64,000 nt of DNA from Halichoerus grypus (GCF_964656455.1 NC_135715.1:80702414-80766413); one strand, 5' to 3'. Positions 1 through 8,066 are shown, counted from the stretch's first letter. Numbers and translations are program-made. The notes: generated from the sequence alone by a model not told the origin.

Positions 1-629
1 GTGTTCCATGGTTCATTGTTTGTGCATAACACCCAGTGCTCCATGCAGAACGTGCCCTGCTCAATACCCATCACCAGGCTAAGCCATCCTCCCAGCCCCC
101 TCCCCTCTAGAACCCTCAGTTTGTTTTTCAGAGTCCATCATCTCTCATGGTTCTTCTCCCCCTCCGATTTTCCCCCCTTCATTCTTCCCCTCCTGCTGCA
201 TTCTTCTTCTTCTTTTTTTCTTTCTTAACATATATTGCATTATTTGTTTCAGAGGTACAGATCTGAGATTCAACAGTCTTGCACAATTCACAGCGCTTAC
301 CAGAACACATACCCTCCACAGTGTCCATCACCCAGTCACCCCATCCCTCCCACCCCACCCCCCACTCTAGCAACCCTCAGTTTGTTTCCTGAGATTAAGA
401 ATTCCTCATATCAGTGAGGTCATATGATACATGTCTTTCTCGGTTTGACTTATTTCGCTCAGCATGATACCCTCCAGTTCCATCCACGTCGTTGCAGATG
501 GCAAGATCTCATTCCTTTTGATGGCTGCATAATATTCCATTGTATATATATATATATACCCCCTCTTCTTTATCCATTCATCTGTTGGTGGACATGGCTC
601 TTTCCACAGTTTGGCTATTGTGGACATTC
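1..629 (-). mobile_element. LINE-1 3'-end fragment, unit 1 (3' tip outside window)
   Basis: Read on the minus strand, 627-406 is the end of ORF2 and 405-1 is the 3' UTR. The first ~73 plus-strand bases (poly(A) side) lie before the window. This copy alone has (TA)8 and keeps the ORF2 frame open. The flanking target duplication is 630-643. Confidence 0.95.
406..627 (-). pseudogene. LINE-1 ORF2 C-terminal remnant
   Basis: The 73-codon minus-strand frame contains TIAKLWKEP near residue 3, TMEYYAAIK near residue 29, TWMELE near 46 and SEISQTEKDMYHM near 56, and ends SLI-stop. These are hallmark sequences of the mammalian LINE-1 ORF2 C-terminus. The endonuclease and reverse-transcriptase domains are absent because of 5' truncation, so it has no activity. 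A TA microsatellite lies within the frame. Only the (TA)8 tract of this unit keeps it continuous; (TA)7 and (TA)6 in all other units shift the frame after the KKRG region. The long frame here is an accident of tract length. Confidence 0.9.
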
Positions 630-3600
630 ATAGCAAGCGTTCTAACTCGGAGAAACAACACTGAAGAGAAACCGTGCTTTAGCTACCGACGACCTCTATG
701 TGGGAGGAAGCAGTTTAGGGTGTACGGTGGGTGAGAGCCTGGGGACGGGTTCCGTTTCGTGAAATCGAGGGAGAGACAGGCCGGAGAGAAGGCAGCTCTC
801 AACTCAAACCATGGTTATGGGGCTAGTACCGTTGCCCCGGGTGTGTGTGCAGGCTTCATGAAAACTGCCTAACTCGAAGGAAAAACTCGCTGGAGAATCC
901 ATGCTTCAGCTAAAAGAGCCGCTCCTGAGGGTGGAAGCATTTTGTTGTGTGCGTGCATGAGAGCACTGCAAGGGAGTCCAAAGCTTTTTGTGAATGAGCC
1001 TCAGGCCCCAGCAGAAGGCAGAACACGACTCCCCATGTATTTCATCACGCTAGCACGGCAGCCCCACTTTTGCATGGAAGTCTAACAGCTAGTGTTCTCA
1101 CTCGAAGAAACAACACTGTAGAGAAACCGTGCTTTAGCTACCGTCGACCTCTAGACGGAGGAAGCATTACACGGAGTACCGTGGCTGAGAGCCTGGGGAA
1201 CGGGTTCCATACGTGAAACCAAGGGAGAAATAGGTCCGGGCACAAGGCACCTCTGGACTCAGCTCTTGCTACCTGAAGCTAAGACTACTGCTCCATGTGT
1301 GCTTGGAATGCTATGTGCTCGACCCTGACTGGGAAGAAACAAGCCTGTAAAGAATCCCAGCTGCAGCTCATTCGCCTACCAGGCTACTAACACCAAGAAT
1401 CAATGCTGTAGCCTTACTGCGCTTTAGCTACCATTGCCGTTCCTGAAGCCGCAGGAGTTGTATAGTGCTCGTGTATGAGAGACCGGGGAAAGGGTCCCAT
1501 ACGTGAAATGGAGTGAGAAACAGGCCGGTGCGGAAGGCAGCTCTCAACTCACCTCTTGTTTATGAGGCTAGTCCCCTTGCCCCGGGTGTGCCTGCAGGCC
1601 ATAAGCCAACCACCTAACTCAAAGGAACAACTCTGTAGGGAATTCCTGCTTCGGCTAAAAGAGCCATGCCTCAGGGTGGACGCATTGTGTGGTGTGCATG
1701 CGTGAGTGCACAGCAAGGGAGTCCAAAACCATTTTCCTTGTGAGACCCAGGCCCCGGAAGAAGCCAGAACACGACTCCCCACTTGCTCCATGAAACTACT
1801 ACTGCGGCCCCACTTTTGAATGGAAGTCTAATAGCTAGCTTTCTAACTCGAACAAACAACACTGTAGACAAACCGTGCTTTAGCTACCGTCGACCTCTCT
1901 GTGGGCGAAGCAGTTTAGGGTGTACTGTGGCTGAGAGCCTGGGGACGGTTTCAATATCGTAATATCGGGGGAGAGACAGGCCGGTACAGAAGGCAGCTCT
2001 CAACCCACATCATGGTTATGGGGCTAGTACCGTTGCCCAGGGTAAACACAGCCACCTAACTCGAAGGAGAATCTCGGTTCAGAGCTTGTGCGTCAGGTCA
2101 AACAGCTGCTCCTGAGGGTGGCAGCATTTTGTTGTGTGCGTGCGTGAGAGCACTGCAAGGAAGTCCAAAGCTTTTTGCGAGCGAGACTCAGGCCCCAGCG
2201 AAAGGCAGAACACGACTCCCCATGTGTTTCATCACGCTAGCACGGCAGCCCCACTTTTGCATGGAAGTCTAATAGCTAGCGTTCTAACTCGAAGAAACTA
2301 CACAGCAGAGAAACCGTGCTTTAGCTACCGTCGACCTCTCTGTGGGCGAAGCAGTTTAGGGTGTACTGTGGCTGAGAGCCTGGGCACAGTTTCAATATCA
2401 TAATATCGGGGAGAGGCAGGCCGGTACAGAAGGCAGCTCTCAACACACATCATGGTTATGGGGCTGCTACCGTTCGCCAGGGTGTGTGTGCAGGCTTCAA
2501 CACAGCCACCTAACTCGAAGGAAAACTTGATTGAGAGCCTGTGCTTCAGGTAAAACAGGTGCTCCTGAGGGTGGCAGCATTTTGTTGTGTGCGTGCGTGA
2601 GAGTAGTGCAAGGGAGTCCAAAGCCTTTTGCGAGTGAGACTCAGGCCCCAGCAAAAGGCAGAACACGACTCCCCATGTGTTTGACCAAGCTAGCACGGCA
2701 GCCCCACATTTGCATGGCAGTCTAATAGCTAGCGTTCTAACTGGAAGAAACAACACGGTAGAGAAATCGTGCTTTAGCTACCATCCACGTCTCTGAGGGA
2801 GGAAGCACTTTCCAGGCTACCGTGGGTGAGAGCCTGGGGAACGGGTTCCTTACGTGAGACCGAGGGAGAAGAAGTCCGGGCCACAAGGCACCTCTCGACT
2901 CAGCTCTTGTTACCTGAAGCTAACGCTACTGCTCCATGTGTGCATAGGAATGCTAAGTGCTCCACACTGTTTTGGCAGAAAGAAGCCGGTCAAGAATCCC
3001 AGCTTCAGCTCATTCGCCTCTCCACAGGGTGGCAGGATTTTCAACTCTGCTTGAGTGCAAACCCGGGGAATGAGTCCCAGCAGAATTCCGAGGCAGAAAT
3101 AAGCATGGGCAGGAGGCAGCTATCGACTCAACTCTTGTTTCGGGAAACTAGATCGGCTCTCCCGTGTGTGCGTGTAGTCCTAAGTGCCATCCACCCAACG
3201 GAAAGGAACAAAAGTGCGGAGGACCCGTGCCTCAGCAAAGATCGCCCTTCCTGAGCGTGCACTTCATCTGTTGTGTGTTTTTGTGAAAGCATGAGAAATG
3301 GAACCTAAACGTAACTCGGAGTGAGAAGCAGGCCTGGAAGGAAGGCTGCTGTCGACTCCCCTCTTGTTTGAGGAGATTAGCACTGCTGTACCCTGTGTGC
3401 CTGGAAGCCTAGTTCCCAGGCTACTAACACCAAGAATCAATGCTATAGAGTTACTGCGCTTGAGTTAACATTGCCGTTCCTGAAGCCAGAGGAATTTGAC
3501 AGTGCTCGTGTCTGTCTGAGAGCCCGGGGAAAGGGTCCCATACGTGAAATGGAGTGAGAAACAGGCCGGAGCGGAAGGCAGTTCTCAACTCACCTCTTGT

Positions 3601-3871
3601 TTATGAGGCTAGTACCCTTGCCCCGGGTGTGCCTGCAGGGCTAAAGCCAACCACCTAACTCAAAGGAACAACTCTGTAGAGATTTCCTGCTTCGGCTAAA
3701 GTAGCCATGCCGGAGGGTGGACGCATTTTGCTGTGTGCATGCGTGAGCGCACTGCAAGTGAGTCCAGACCCATTTTCCGTGTGGGACTCAGGCCCCGGCA
3801 GAAGGCAGAACATGACTCCCCACTTGTTTCCTGAGGCTAGCACTGCGGCCCCACTTTTGCATGGAAGTCTA

Positions 3872-3885
3872 ATAGCAAGCGTTCT
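3872..3885 (+). repeat. LINE-1 target-site duplication, left copy (unit 2)
   Basis: ATAGCAAGCGTTCT directly precedes the poly(T) of the LINE-1 and is repeated exactly at 4586-4599. On the minus strand the inferred nick is GTT/AGAACG, a good fit to the LINE-1 endonuclease preference TT/AAAA. The poly(A) lies on the expected side. Confidence 0.95.
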
Positions 3886-4302
3886 TTTTTTTAATTATTA
3901 TTTAATGTTTTTATTGTTATGTTAATCCCCATACATTACATCATTAGTTTTAGATATAGTGTTCCATGGTTCATTGTTTGTGCATAACACCCAGTGCTCC
4001 ATGCAGAACGTGCCCTGCTCAATACCCATCACCAGGCTAAGCCATCCTCCCAGCCCCCTCCCCTCTAGAACCCTCAGTTTGTTTTTCAGAGTCCATCATC
4101 TCTCATGGTTCTTCTCCCCCTCCGATTTTCCCCCCTTCATTCTTCCCCTCCTGCTGCATTCTTCTTCTTCTTTTTTTCTTTCTTAACATATATTGCATTA
4201 TTTGTTTCAGAGGTACAGATCTGAGATTCAACAGTCTTGCACAATTCACAGCGCTTACCAGAACACATACCCTCCACAGTGTCCATCACCCAGTCACCCC
4301 AT

Positions 4303-4321
4303 CCCTCCCACCCCACCCCCC
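4303..4321 (-). other. G-quadruplex-capable tract in LINE-1 3' UTR
   Basis: The minus strand reads G6-T-G4-T-G3-A-G3, four G-runs with one-base loops, which meets the usual quadruplex pattern. A G-rich tract in the 3' UTR is a known feature of mammalian LINE-1. One copy per unit at the same offset, first at 345-363 and last at 62989-63007. Confidence 0.75.
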
Positions 4322-4500
4322 ACTCTAGCAACCCTCAGTTTGTTTCCTGAGATTAAGAATTCCTCATATCAGTGAGGTCATATGATACATGTCTTTCTCG
4401 GTTTGACTTATTTCGCTCAGCATGATACCCTCCAGTTCCATCCACGTCGTTGCAGATGGCAAGATCTCATTCCTTTTGATGGCTGCATAATATTCCATTG

Positions 4501-4514
4501 TATATATATATATA
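4501..4514. repeat. TA dinucleotide tract inside LINE-1
   Basis: (TA)7 here. Unit 1 has (TA)8 at 543-558. Units 3, 9 and 14 have (TA)6, for example 8911-8922. It accounts for all the 2-bp differences in unit length. Confidence 0.95.
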
Positions 4515-4585
4515 CCCCCTCTTCTTTATCCATTCATCTGTTGGTGGACATGGCTCTTTCCACAGTTTGGCTATTGTGGACATTC

Positions 4586-4599
4586 ATAGCAAGCGTTCT
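4586..4599 (+). repeat. LINE-1 target-site duplication, right copy (unit 2)
   Basis: Exact 14-bp copy of 3872-3885 at the truncated 5' end of the LINE-1. It is followed at once by 'aactcgg', the normal start of an A monomer. Confidence 0.95.
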
Positions 4600-4826
4600 A
4601 ACTCGGAGAAACAACACTGAAGAGAAACCGTGCTTTAGCTACCGACGACCTCTATGTGGGAGGAAGCAGTTTAGGGTGTACGGTGGGTGAGAGCCTGGGG
4701 ACGGGTTCCGTTTCGTGAAATCGAGGGAGAGACAGGCCGGAGAGAAGGCAGCTCTCAACTCAAACCATGGTTATGGGGCTAGTACCGTTGCCCCGGGTGT
4801 GTGTGCAGGCTTCATGAAAACTGCCT
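4600..4826 (+). repeat. Monomer m1 (A type)
   Basis: 227 bp. Starts 'aactcggagaaacaac' like other A monomers and shares 'cgtgctttagctacc', 'gagagcctgggg', 'gaaggcagctctcaac' and 'tggttatggggcta' with m7, m9 and m11. It holds the best CENP-B-box-like string (4711-4727). Confidence 0.85.
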
Positions 4827-5054
4827 AACTCGAAGGAAAAACTCGCTGGAGAATCCATGCTTCAGCTAAAAGAGCCGCTCCTGAGGGTGGAAGCATTTTG
4901 TTGTGTGCGTGCATGAGAGCACTGCAAGGGAGTCCAAAGCTTTTTGTGAATGAGCCTCAGGCCCCAGCAGAAGGCAGAACACGACTCCCCATGTATTTCA
5001 TCACGCTAGCACGGCAGCCCCACTTTTGCATGGAAGTCTAACAGCTAGTGTTCT
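4827..5054 (+). repeat. Monomer m2 (B type)
   Basis: 228 bp. Shares 'gctcctgagggtgg', 'gagtccaaagctttttg' and 'acgactccccatgt' with m8, m10 and m12. It differs by 'ggtggaagc' where the others have 'ggtggcagc'. Confidence 0.85.
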
Positions 5055-5283
5055 CACTCGAAGAAACAACACTGTAGAGAAACCGTGCTTTAGCTACCGT
5101 CGACCTCTAGACGGAGGAAGCATTACACGGAGTACCGTGGCTGAGAGCCTGGGGAACGGGTTCCATACGTGAAACCAAGGGAGAAATAGGTCCGGGCACA
5201 AGGCACCTCTGGACTCAGCTCTTGCTACCTGAAGCTAAGACTACTGCTCCATGTGTGCTTGGAATGCTATGTGCTCGACCCTG
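5055..5283 (+). repeat. Monomer m3 (C type)
   Basis: 229 bp, the counterpart of m13: 'gcctggggaacgggttcc', then 'tacgtgaaacc', 'gactcagctcttg' and 'tacctgaagcta'. The position that is C or G in 'ggcacaagg' varies between units. Confidence 0.85.
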
Positions 5284-5344
5284 ACTGGGAAGAAACAAGC
5301 CTGTAAAGAATCCCAGCTGCAGCTCATTCGCCTACCAGGCTACT
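5284..5344 (+). repeat. Monomer m4, D/E deletion remnant
   Basis: 61 bp. The first ~50 bases match the start of m14 through 'gctcattcgcct'. The last ~10 match the end of m15 ('ccaggctact'). It is the scar of a 396-bp deletion, present in every unit. Confidence 0.85.
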
Positions 5345-5571
5345 AACACCAAGAATCAATGCTGTAGCCTTACTGCGCTTTAGCTACCATTGCCGTTCCT
5401 GAAGCCGCAGGAGTTGTATAGTGCTCGTGTATGAGAGACCGGGGAAAGGGTCCCATACGTGAAATGGAGTGAGAAACAGGCCGGTGCGGAAGGCAGCTCT
5501 CAACTCACCTCTTGTTTATGAGGCTAGTCCCCTTGCCCCGGGTGTGCCTGCAGGCCATAAGCCAACCACCT
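5345..5571 (+). repeat. Monomer m5 (F type)
   Basis: 227 bp, the counterpart of m16. Both share 'aacaccaagaatcaatgct', 'attgccgttcctgaagcc' and 'gggtcccatacgtgaaatgg'. Confidence 0.85.
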
Positions 5572-5800
5572 AACTCAAAGGAACAACTCTGTAGGGAATT
5601 CCTGCTTCGGCTAAAAGAGCCATGCCTCAGGGTGGACGCATTGTGTGGTGTGCATGCGTGAGTGCACAGCAAGGGAGTCCAAAACCATTTTCCTTGTGAG
5701 ACCCAGGCCCCGGAAGAAGCCAGAACACGACTCCCCACTTGCTCCATGAAACTACTACTGCGGCCCCACTTTTGAATGGAAGTCTAATAGCTAGCTTTCT
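5572..5800 (+). repeat. Monomer m6 (G type); empty LINE-1 site at its right edge
   Basis: 229 bp, the counterpart of m17 ('aactcaaaggaacaactctg', 'cttcggctaaa'). Its end, 'aatagctagctttct', followed directly by the A monomer m7, is the paralogous pre-insertion state of the site that holds LINE-1 after m17. Units 5, 6 and 10 carry an m17-like T in 'gcaagtgag'. Confidence 0.85.
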
Positions 5801-6013
5801 AACTCGAACAAACAACACTGTAGACAAACCGTGCTTTAGCTACCGTCGACCTCTCTGTGGGCGAAGCAGTTTAGGGTGTACTGTGGCTGAGAGCCTGGGG
5901 ACGGTTTCAATATCGTAATATCGGGGGAGAGACAGGCCGGTACAGAAGGCAGCTCTCAACCCACATCATGGTTATGGGGCTAGTACCGTTGCCCAGGGTA
6001 AACACAGCCACCT
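5801..6013 (+). repeat. Monomer m7 (A type, shortened)
   Basis: 213 bp. It lacks about 13 bases present in m9 around 'gtgtgtgcaggctt'. It contains the direct repeat 'aatatcgtaatatcg'. Confidence 0.85.
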
Positions 6014-6241
6014 AACTCGAAGGAGAATCTCGGTTCAGAGCTTGTGCGTCAGGTCAAACAGCTGCTCCTGAGGGTGGCAGCATTTTGTTGTGTGCGTGCG
6101 TGAGAGCACTGCAAGGAAGTCCAAAGCTTTTTGCGAGCGAGACTCAGGCCCCAGCGAAAGGCAGAACACGACTCCCCATGTGTTTCATCACGCTAGCACG
6201 GCAGCCCCACTTTTGCATGGAAGTCTAATAGCTAGCGTTCT
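6014..6241 (+). repeat. Monomer m8 (B type)
   Basis: 228 bp. 'tcctgagggtggcagc' at 6066-6081 is one of several CTCF-like strings. Units 4 and 14 carry an m12-like G ('ttgtggtg'). Confidence 0.85.
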
Positions 6242-6467
6242 AACTCGAAGAAACTACACAGCAGAGAAACCGTGCTTTAGCTACCGTCGACCTCTCTGTG
6301 GGCGAAGCAGTTTAGGGTGTACTGTGGCTGAGAGCCTGGGCACAGTTTCAATATCATAATATCGGGGAGAGGCAGGCCGGTACAGAAGGCAGCTCTCAAC
6401 ACACATCATGGTTATGGGGCTGCTACCGTTCGCCAGGGTGTGTGTGCAGGCTTCAACACAGCCACCT
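6242..6467 (+). repeat. Monomer m9 (A type)
   Basis: 226 bp. Distinguished by 'gaaactacacagcagag' and 'cctgggcacag'. Confidence 0.85.
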
Positions 6468-6694
6468 AACTCGAAGGAAAACTTGATTGAGAGCCTGTGC
6501 TTCAGGTAAAACAGGTGCTCCTGAGGGTGGCAGCATTTTGTTGTGTGCGTGCGTGAGAGTAGTGCAAGGGAGTCCAAAGCTTTTTGCGAGTGAGACTCAG
6601 GCCCCAGCAAAAGGCAGAACACGACTCCCCATGTGTTTGACCAAGCTAGCACGGCAGCCCCACATTTGCATGGCAGTCTAATAGCTAGCGTTCT
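6468..6694 (+). repeat. Monomer m10 (B type)
   Basis: 227 bp. Distinguished by 'gagagtagtgcaag' and 'ccagcaaaaggc'. In unit 1 this monomer leads directly into m13, with the exchange point in the stretch where m10 and m12 are identical. Confidence 0.85.
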
Positions 6695-6920
6695 AACTCG
6701 AAGAAACAACACTGTAGAGAAACCGTGCTTTAGCTACCGTCGACCTCTCTGTGGGCGGAGCAGTTTAGGGTGTACTGTGGCTGAGAGCCTGGGGACGGTT
6801 TCAATATCGTAATATCGGGGAGAGACAGGCCGGTACAGAAGGCAGCTCTTAACTCACATCCTGGTTATGGGGCTAGTACCATTCGAGAGGGTGTGTGTGC
6901 CGCCTTAAACACAGCCACCT
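6695..6920 (+). repeat. Monomer m11 (A type)
   Basis: 226 bp with 11 CpG dinucleotides counted by eye, high for bulk mammalian DNA. First half of the copy-number-variable 454-bp block. Confidence 0.85.
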
Positions 6921-7148
6921 AACTCGAAGGAAAAACTCGGTTGAGAGCCTGTGCTGCAGGTAAAACAGCTGCTCCTGAGGGTGGCAGCATTTTGTGGTGT
7001 GCGTGCGTGAGAGCACTGCAAGGGAGTCCAAAGCTTTTTGCGAGTGAGACTCAGGCCCCTGCGAAAGGCAGAACACGACTCCCCATGTGTTTGACCAAGC
7101 TAGCACGGCAGCCCCACATTTGCATGGCAGTCTAATAGCTAGCGTTCT
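6921..7148 (+). repeat. Monomer m12 (B type)
   Basis: 228 bp. Second half of the 454-bp block, marked by 'ttttgtggtgtgcg' and 'gcccctgcgaaagg'. Confidence 0.85.
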
Positions 7149-7379
7149 AACTCGAAGAAACAACACGGTAGAGAAATCGTGCTTTAGCTACCATCCACGT
7201 CTCTGAGGGAGGAAGCACTTTCCAGGCTACCGTGGGTGAGAGCCTGGGGAACGGGTTCCTTACGTGAGACCGAGGGAGAAGAAGTCCGGGCCACAAGGCA
7301 CCTCTCGACTCAGCTCTTGTTACCTGAAGCTAACACTACTGCTCCATGTGTGCATAGGAATGCTAAGTGCTCCACACTG
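7149..7379 (+). repeat. Monomer m13 (C type)
   Basis: 231 bp, the counterpart of m3. It carries two of the most informative unit markers: 'gccacaagg' or 'gccagaagg', and 'aacgctact' or 'aacactact'. Confidence 0.85.
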
Positions 7380-7606
7380 TTTTGGCAGAAAGAAGCCGGT
7401 CAAGAATCCCAGCTTCAGCTCATTCGCCTCTCCACAGGGTGGCAGGGTTTTCAACTCTGCTTGAGTGCAAACCCGGGGAATGAGTCCCAGCAGAATTCCG
7501 AGGCAGAAATAAGCATGGGCAGGAGGCAGCTATCGACTCAACTCTTGTTTCGGGAAACTAGATCGGCTCTCCCGTGTGTGCGTGTAGTCCTAAGTGCCAT
7601 CCACCC
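7380..7606 (+). repeat. Monomer m14 (D type)
   Basis: 227 bp, full-length counterpart of the m4 remnant. It contains CCACAGGGTGGCAG at 7432-7445, the closest CTCF-like string in the unit, and the 'acccgggg' or 'acctgggg' marker. Confidence 0.85.
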
Positions 7607-7835
7607 AACGGAAAGGAACAAAAGTGCGGAGGACCCGTGCCTCAGCAAAGATCGCCCTTCCTGAGCGTGCACTTCATCTGTTGTGTGTTTTTGTGAAAGC
7701 ATGAGAAATGGAACCTAAACGTAACTCGGAGTGAGAAGCAGGCCTGGAAGGAAGGCTGCTGTCGACTCCCCTCTTGTTTGAGGAGATTAGCACTGCTGTA
7801 CCCTGTGTGCCTGGAAGCCTAGTTCCCAGGCTACT
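7607..7835 (+). repeat. Monomer m15 (E type)
   Basis: 229 bp, the most diverged monomer. It retains 'gaaaggaacaaaagtgcgg', 'ttgtgtg', 'gagaagcaggcc' and 'cctcttgtttgagg' at the expected positions. Its counterpart is deleted from cassette 1. Confidence 0.8.
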
Positions 7836-8066
7836 AACACCAAGAATCAATGCTATAGAGTTACTGCGCTTGAGTTAACATTGCCGTTCCTGAAGCCAGA
7901 GGAATTTGACAGTGCTCGTGTCTGTCTGAGAGCCCGGGGAAAGGGTCCCATACGTGAAATGGAGTGAGAAACAGGCCGGAGCGGAAGGCAGTTCTCAACT
8001 CACCTCTTGTTTATGAGGCTAGTACCCTTGCCCCGGGTGTGCCTGCAGGGCTAAAGCCAACCACCT
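7836..8066 (+). repeat. Monomer m16 (F type)
   Basis: 231 bp, the counterpart of m5. It has 'gccagaggaatttgac' where m5 has 'gccgcaggagttgtat'. Confidence 0.85.

Larger units (their letters stand above)
1..3885 (+). repeat. Higher-order unit 1 (partial, short 3.96-kb class)
   Basis: The unit enters the window about 73 bases inside its LINE-1 fragment. Cassette 1 is 644-1844 and cassette 2 is 1845-3885. It is the only unit lacking the 454-bp AB dimer between m10 and m13. The B monomer ending at 2738 runs straight into the C monomer. It also has the longest TA tract, (TA)8, at 543-558. Differences seen only here include a C within the 'aagcctttt' motif near 2621 and 'aactgg' instead of 'aactcg' at 2739. 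It pairs the G allele of 'aacgctact' (otherwise units 8-14) with the C allele of 'acccgggg' (units 1-5). It is the most divergent unit in the window. Confidence 0.95.
3886..4585 (-). mobile_element. LINE-1 3'-end fragment, unit 2 (700 bp, reference copy)
   Basis: Plus-strand order is poly(T) of 7 (3886-3892), an AT-rich 3' tail, a pyrimidine-rich 3' UTR with two related 'ctctag.aaccctcagtttg' segments (4063 and 4323), the ORF2 stop region, ORF2 codons interrupted by (TA)7 at 4501-4514, and the truncation point at 4585. It is an ordinary dead-on-arrival LINE-1: 5' truncated, with poly(A) and a perfect 14-bp target duplication (3872-3885 and 4586-4599). The 3' UTR type is the one I associate with caniform carnivores. 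Confidence 0.95.
4600..5800 (+). repeat. Cassette 1 of reference unit (m1-m6)
   Basis: 1201 bp: one AB dimer (m1-m2), then C (m3), a 61-bp D/E remnant (m4), F (m5) and G (m6). Its order and pairwise similarities match cassette 2. Compared with m13-m17, a stretch equivalent to 7430-7825 (396 bp) is missing at about 5334. Restoring it would give seven monomers of ~228 bp. No gene is present. Confidence 0.85.
6695..7148 (+). repeat. 454-bp AB block, unit 2 (single)
   Basis: m11 plus m12. The change in unit length between size classes equals this block exactly, so it is the unit of copy-number change. Confidence 0.92.

Noticed and set aside
3959..4186. 75-codon plus-strand frame with a hydrophobic, Ser/Pro-rich translation
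   Set aside because: It is antisense to the LINE-1 3' UTR, which is non-coding. The pyrimidine-rich tract produces the Ser/Phe/Pro/Leu runs.
4382..4690. 102-codon frame crossing from LINE-1 into monomer m1
   Set aside because: A chance fusion of antisense LINE-1 with satellite; it shortens to 78 codons in units with (TA)6.
6281..6712. 143-codon minus-strand open frame, with a 97-codon relative in each 454-bp block
   Set aside because: It crosses monomer edges, overlaps plus-strand frames, has low-complexity Cys/His-rich content typical of random frames in this DNA, and lacks any recognisable domain.
6764..6770. TTTAGGG resembling a telomere repeat
   Set aside because: Single heptamers within A monomers, never in tandem.
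6695..6920. Possible tRNA- or SINE-derived origin of the monomer (Pol III boxes)
   Set aside because: Strings like 'gttctaactcgaa' do not fit a B box at the key positions, and no A box or terminator is placed correctly. No cloverleaf was seen.
7236..7664. 142-codon plus-strand open frame, recurring in every complete unit
   Set aside because: It spans the m13/m14 monomer boundary and resembles no family I know. Of the five variable sites I found in it between units, four change the amino acid (T/R, T/A, D/G, P/L) and one is silent. That is not protein-level constraint; it persists because the DNA repeats.
7832..7838. TACTAAC, a perfect branch-point consensus
   Set aside because: No polypyrimidine tract and acceptor at a suitable distance and no coding exon. 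It is just the m15/m16 junction sequence.
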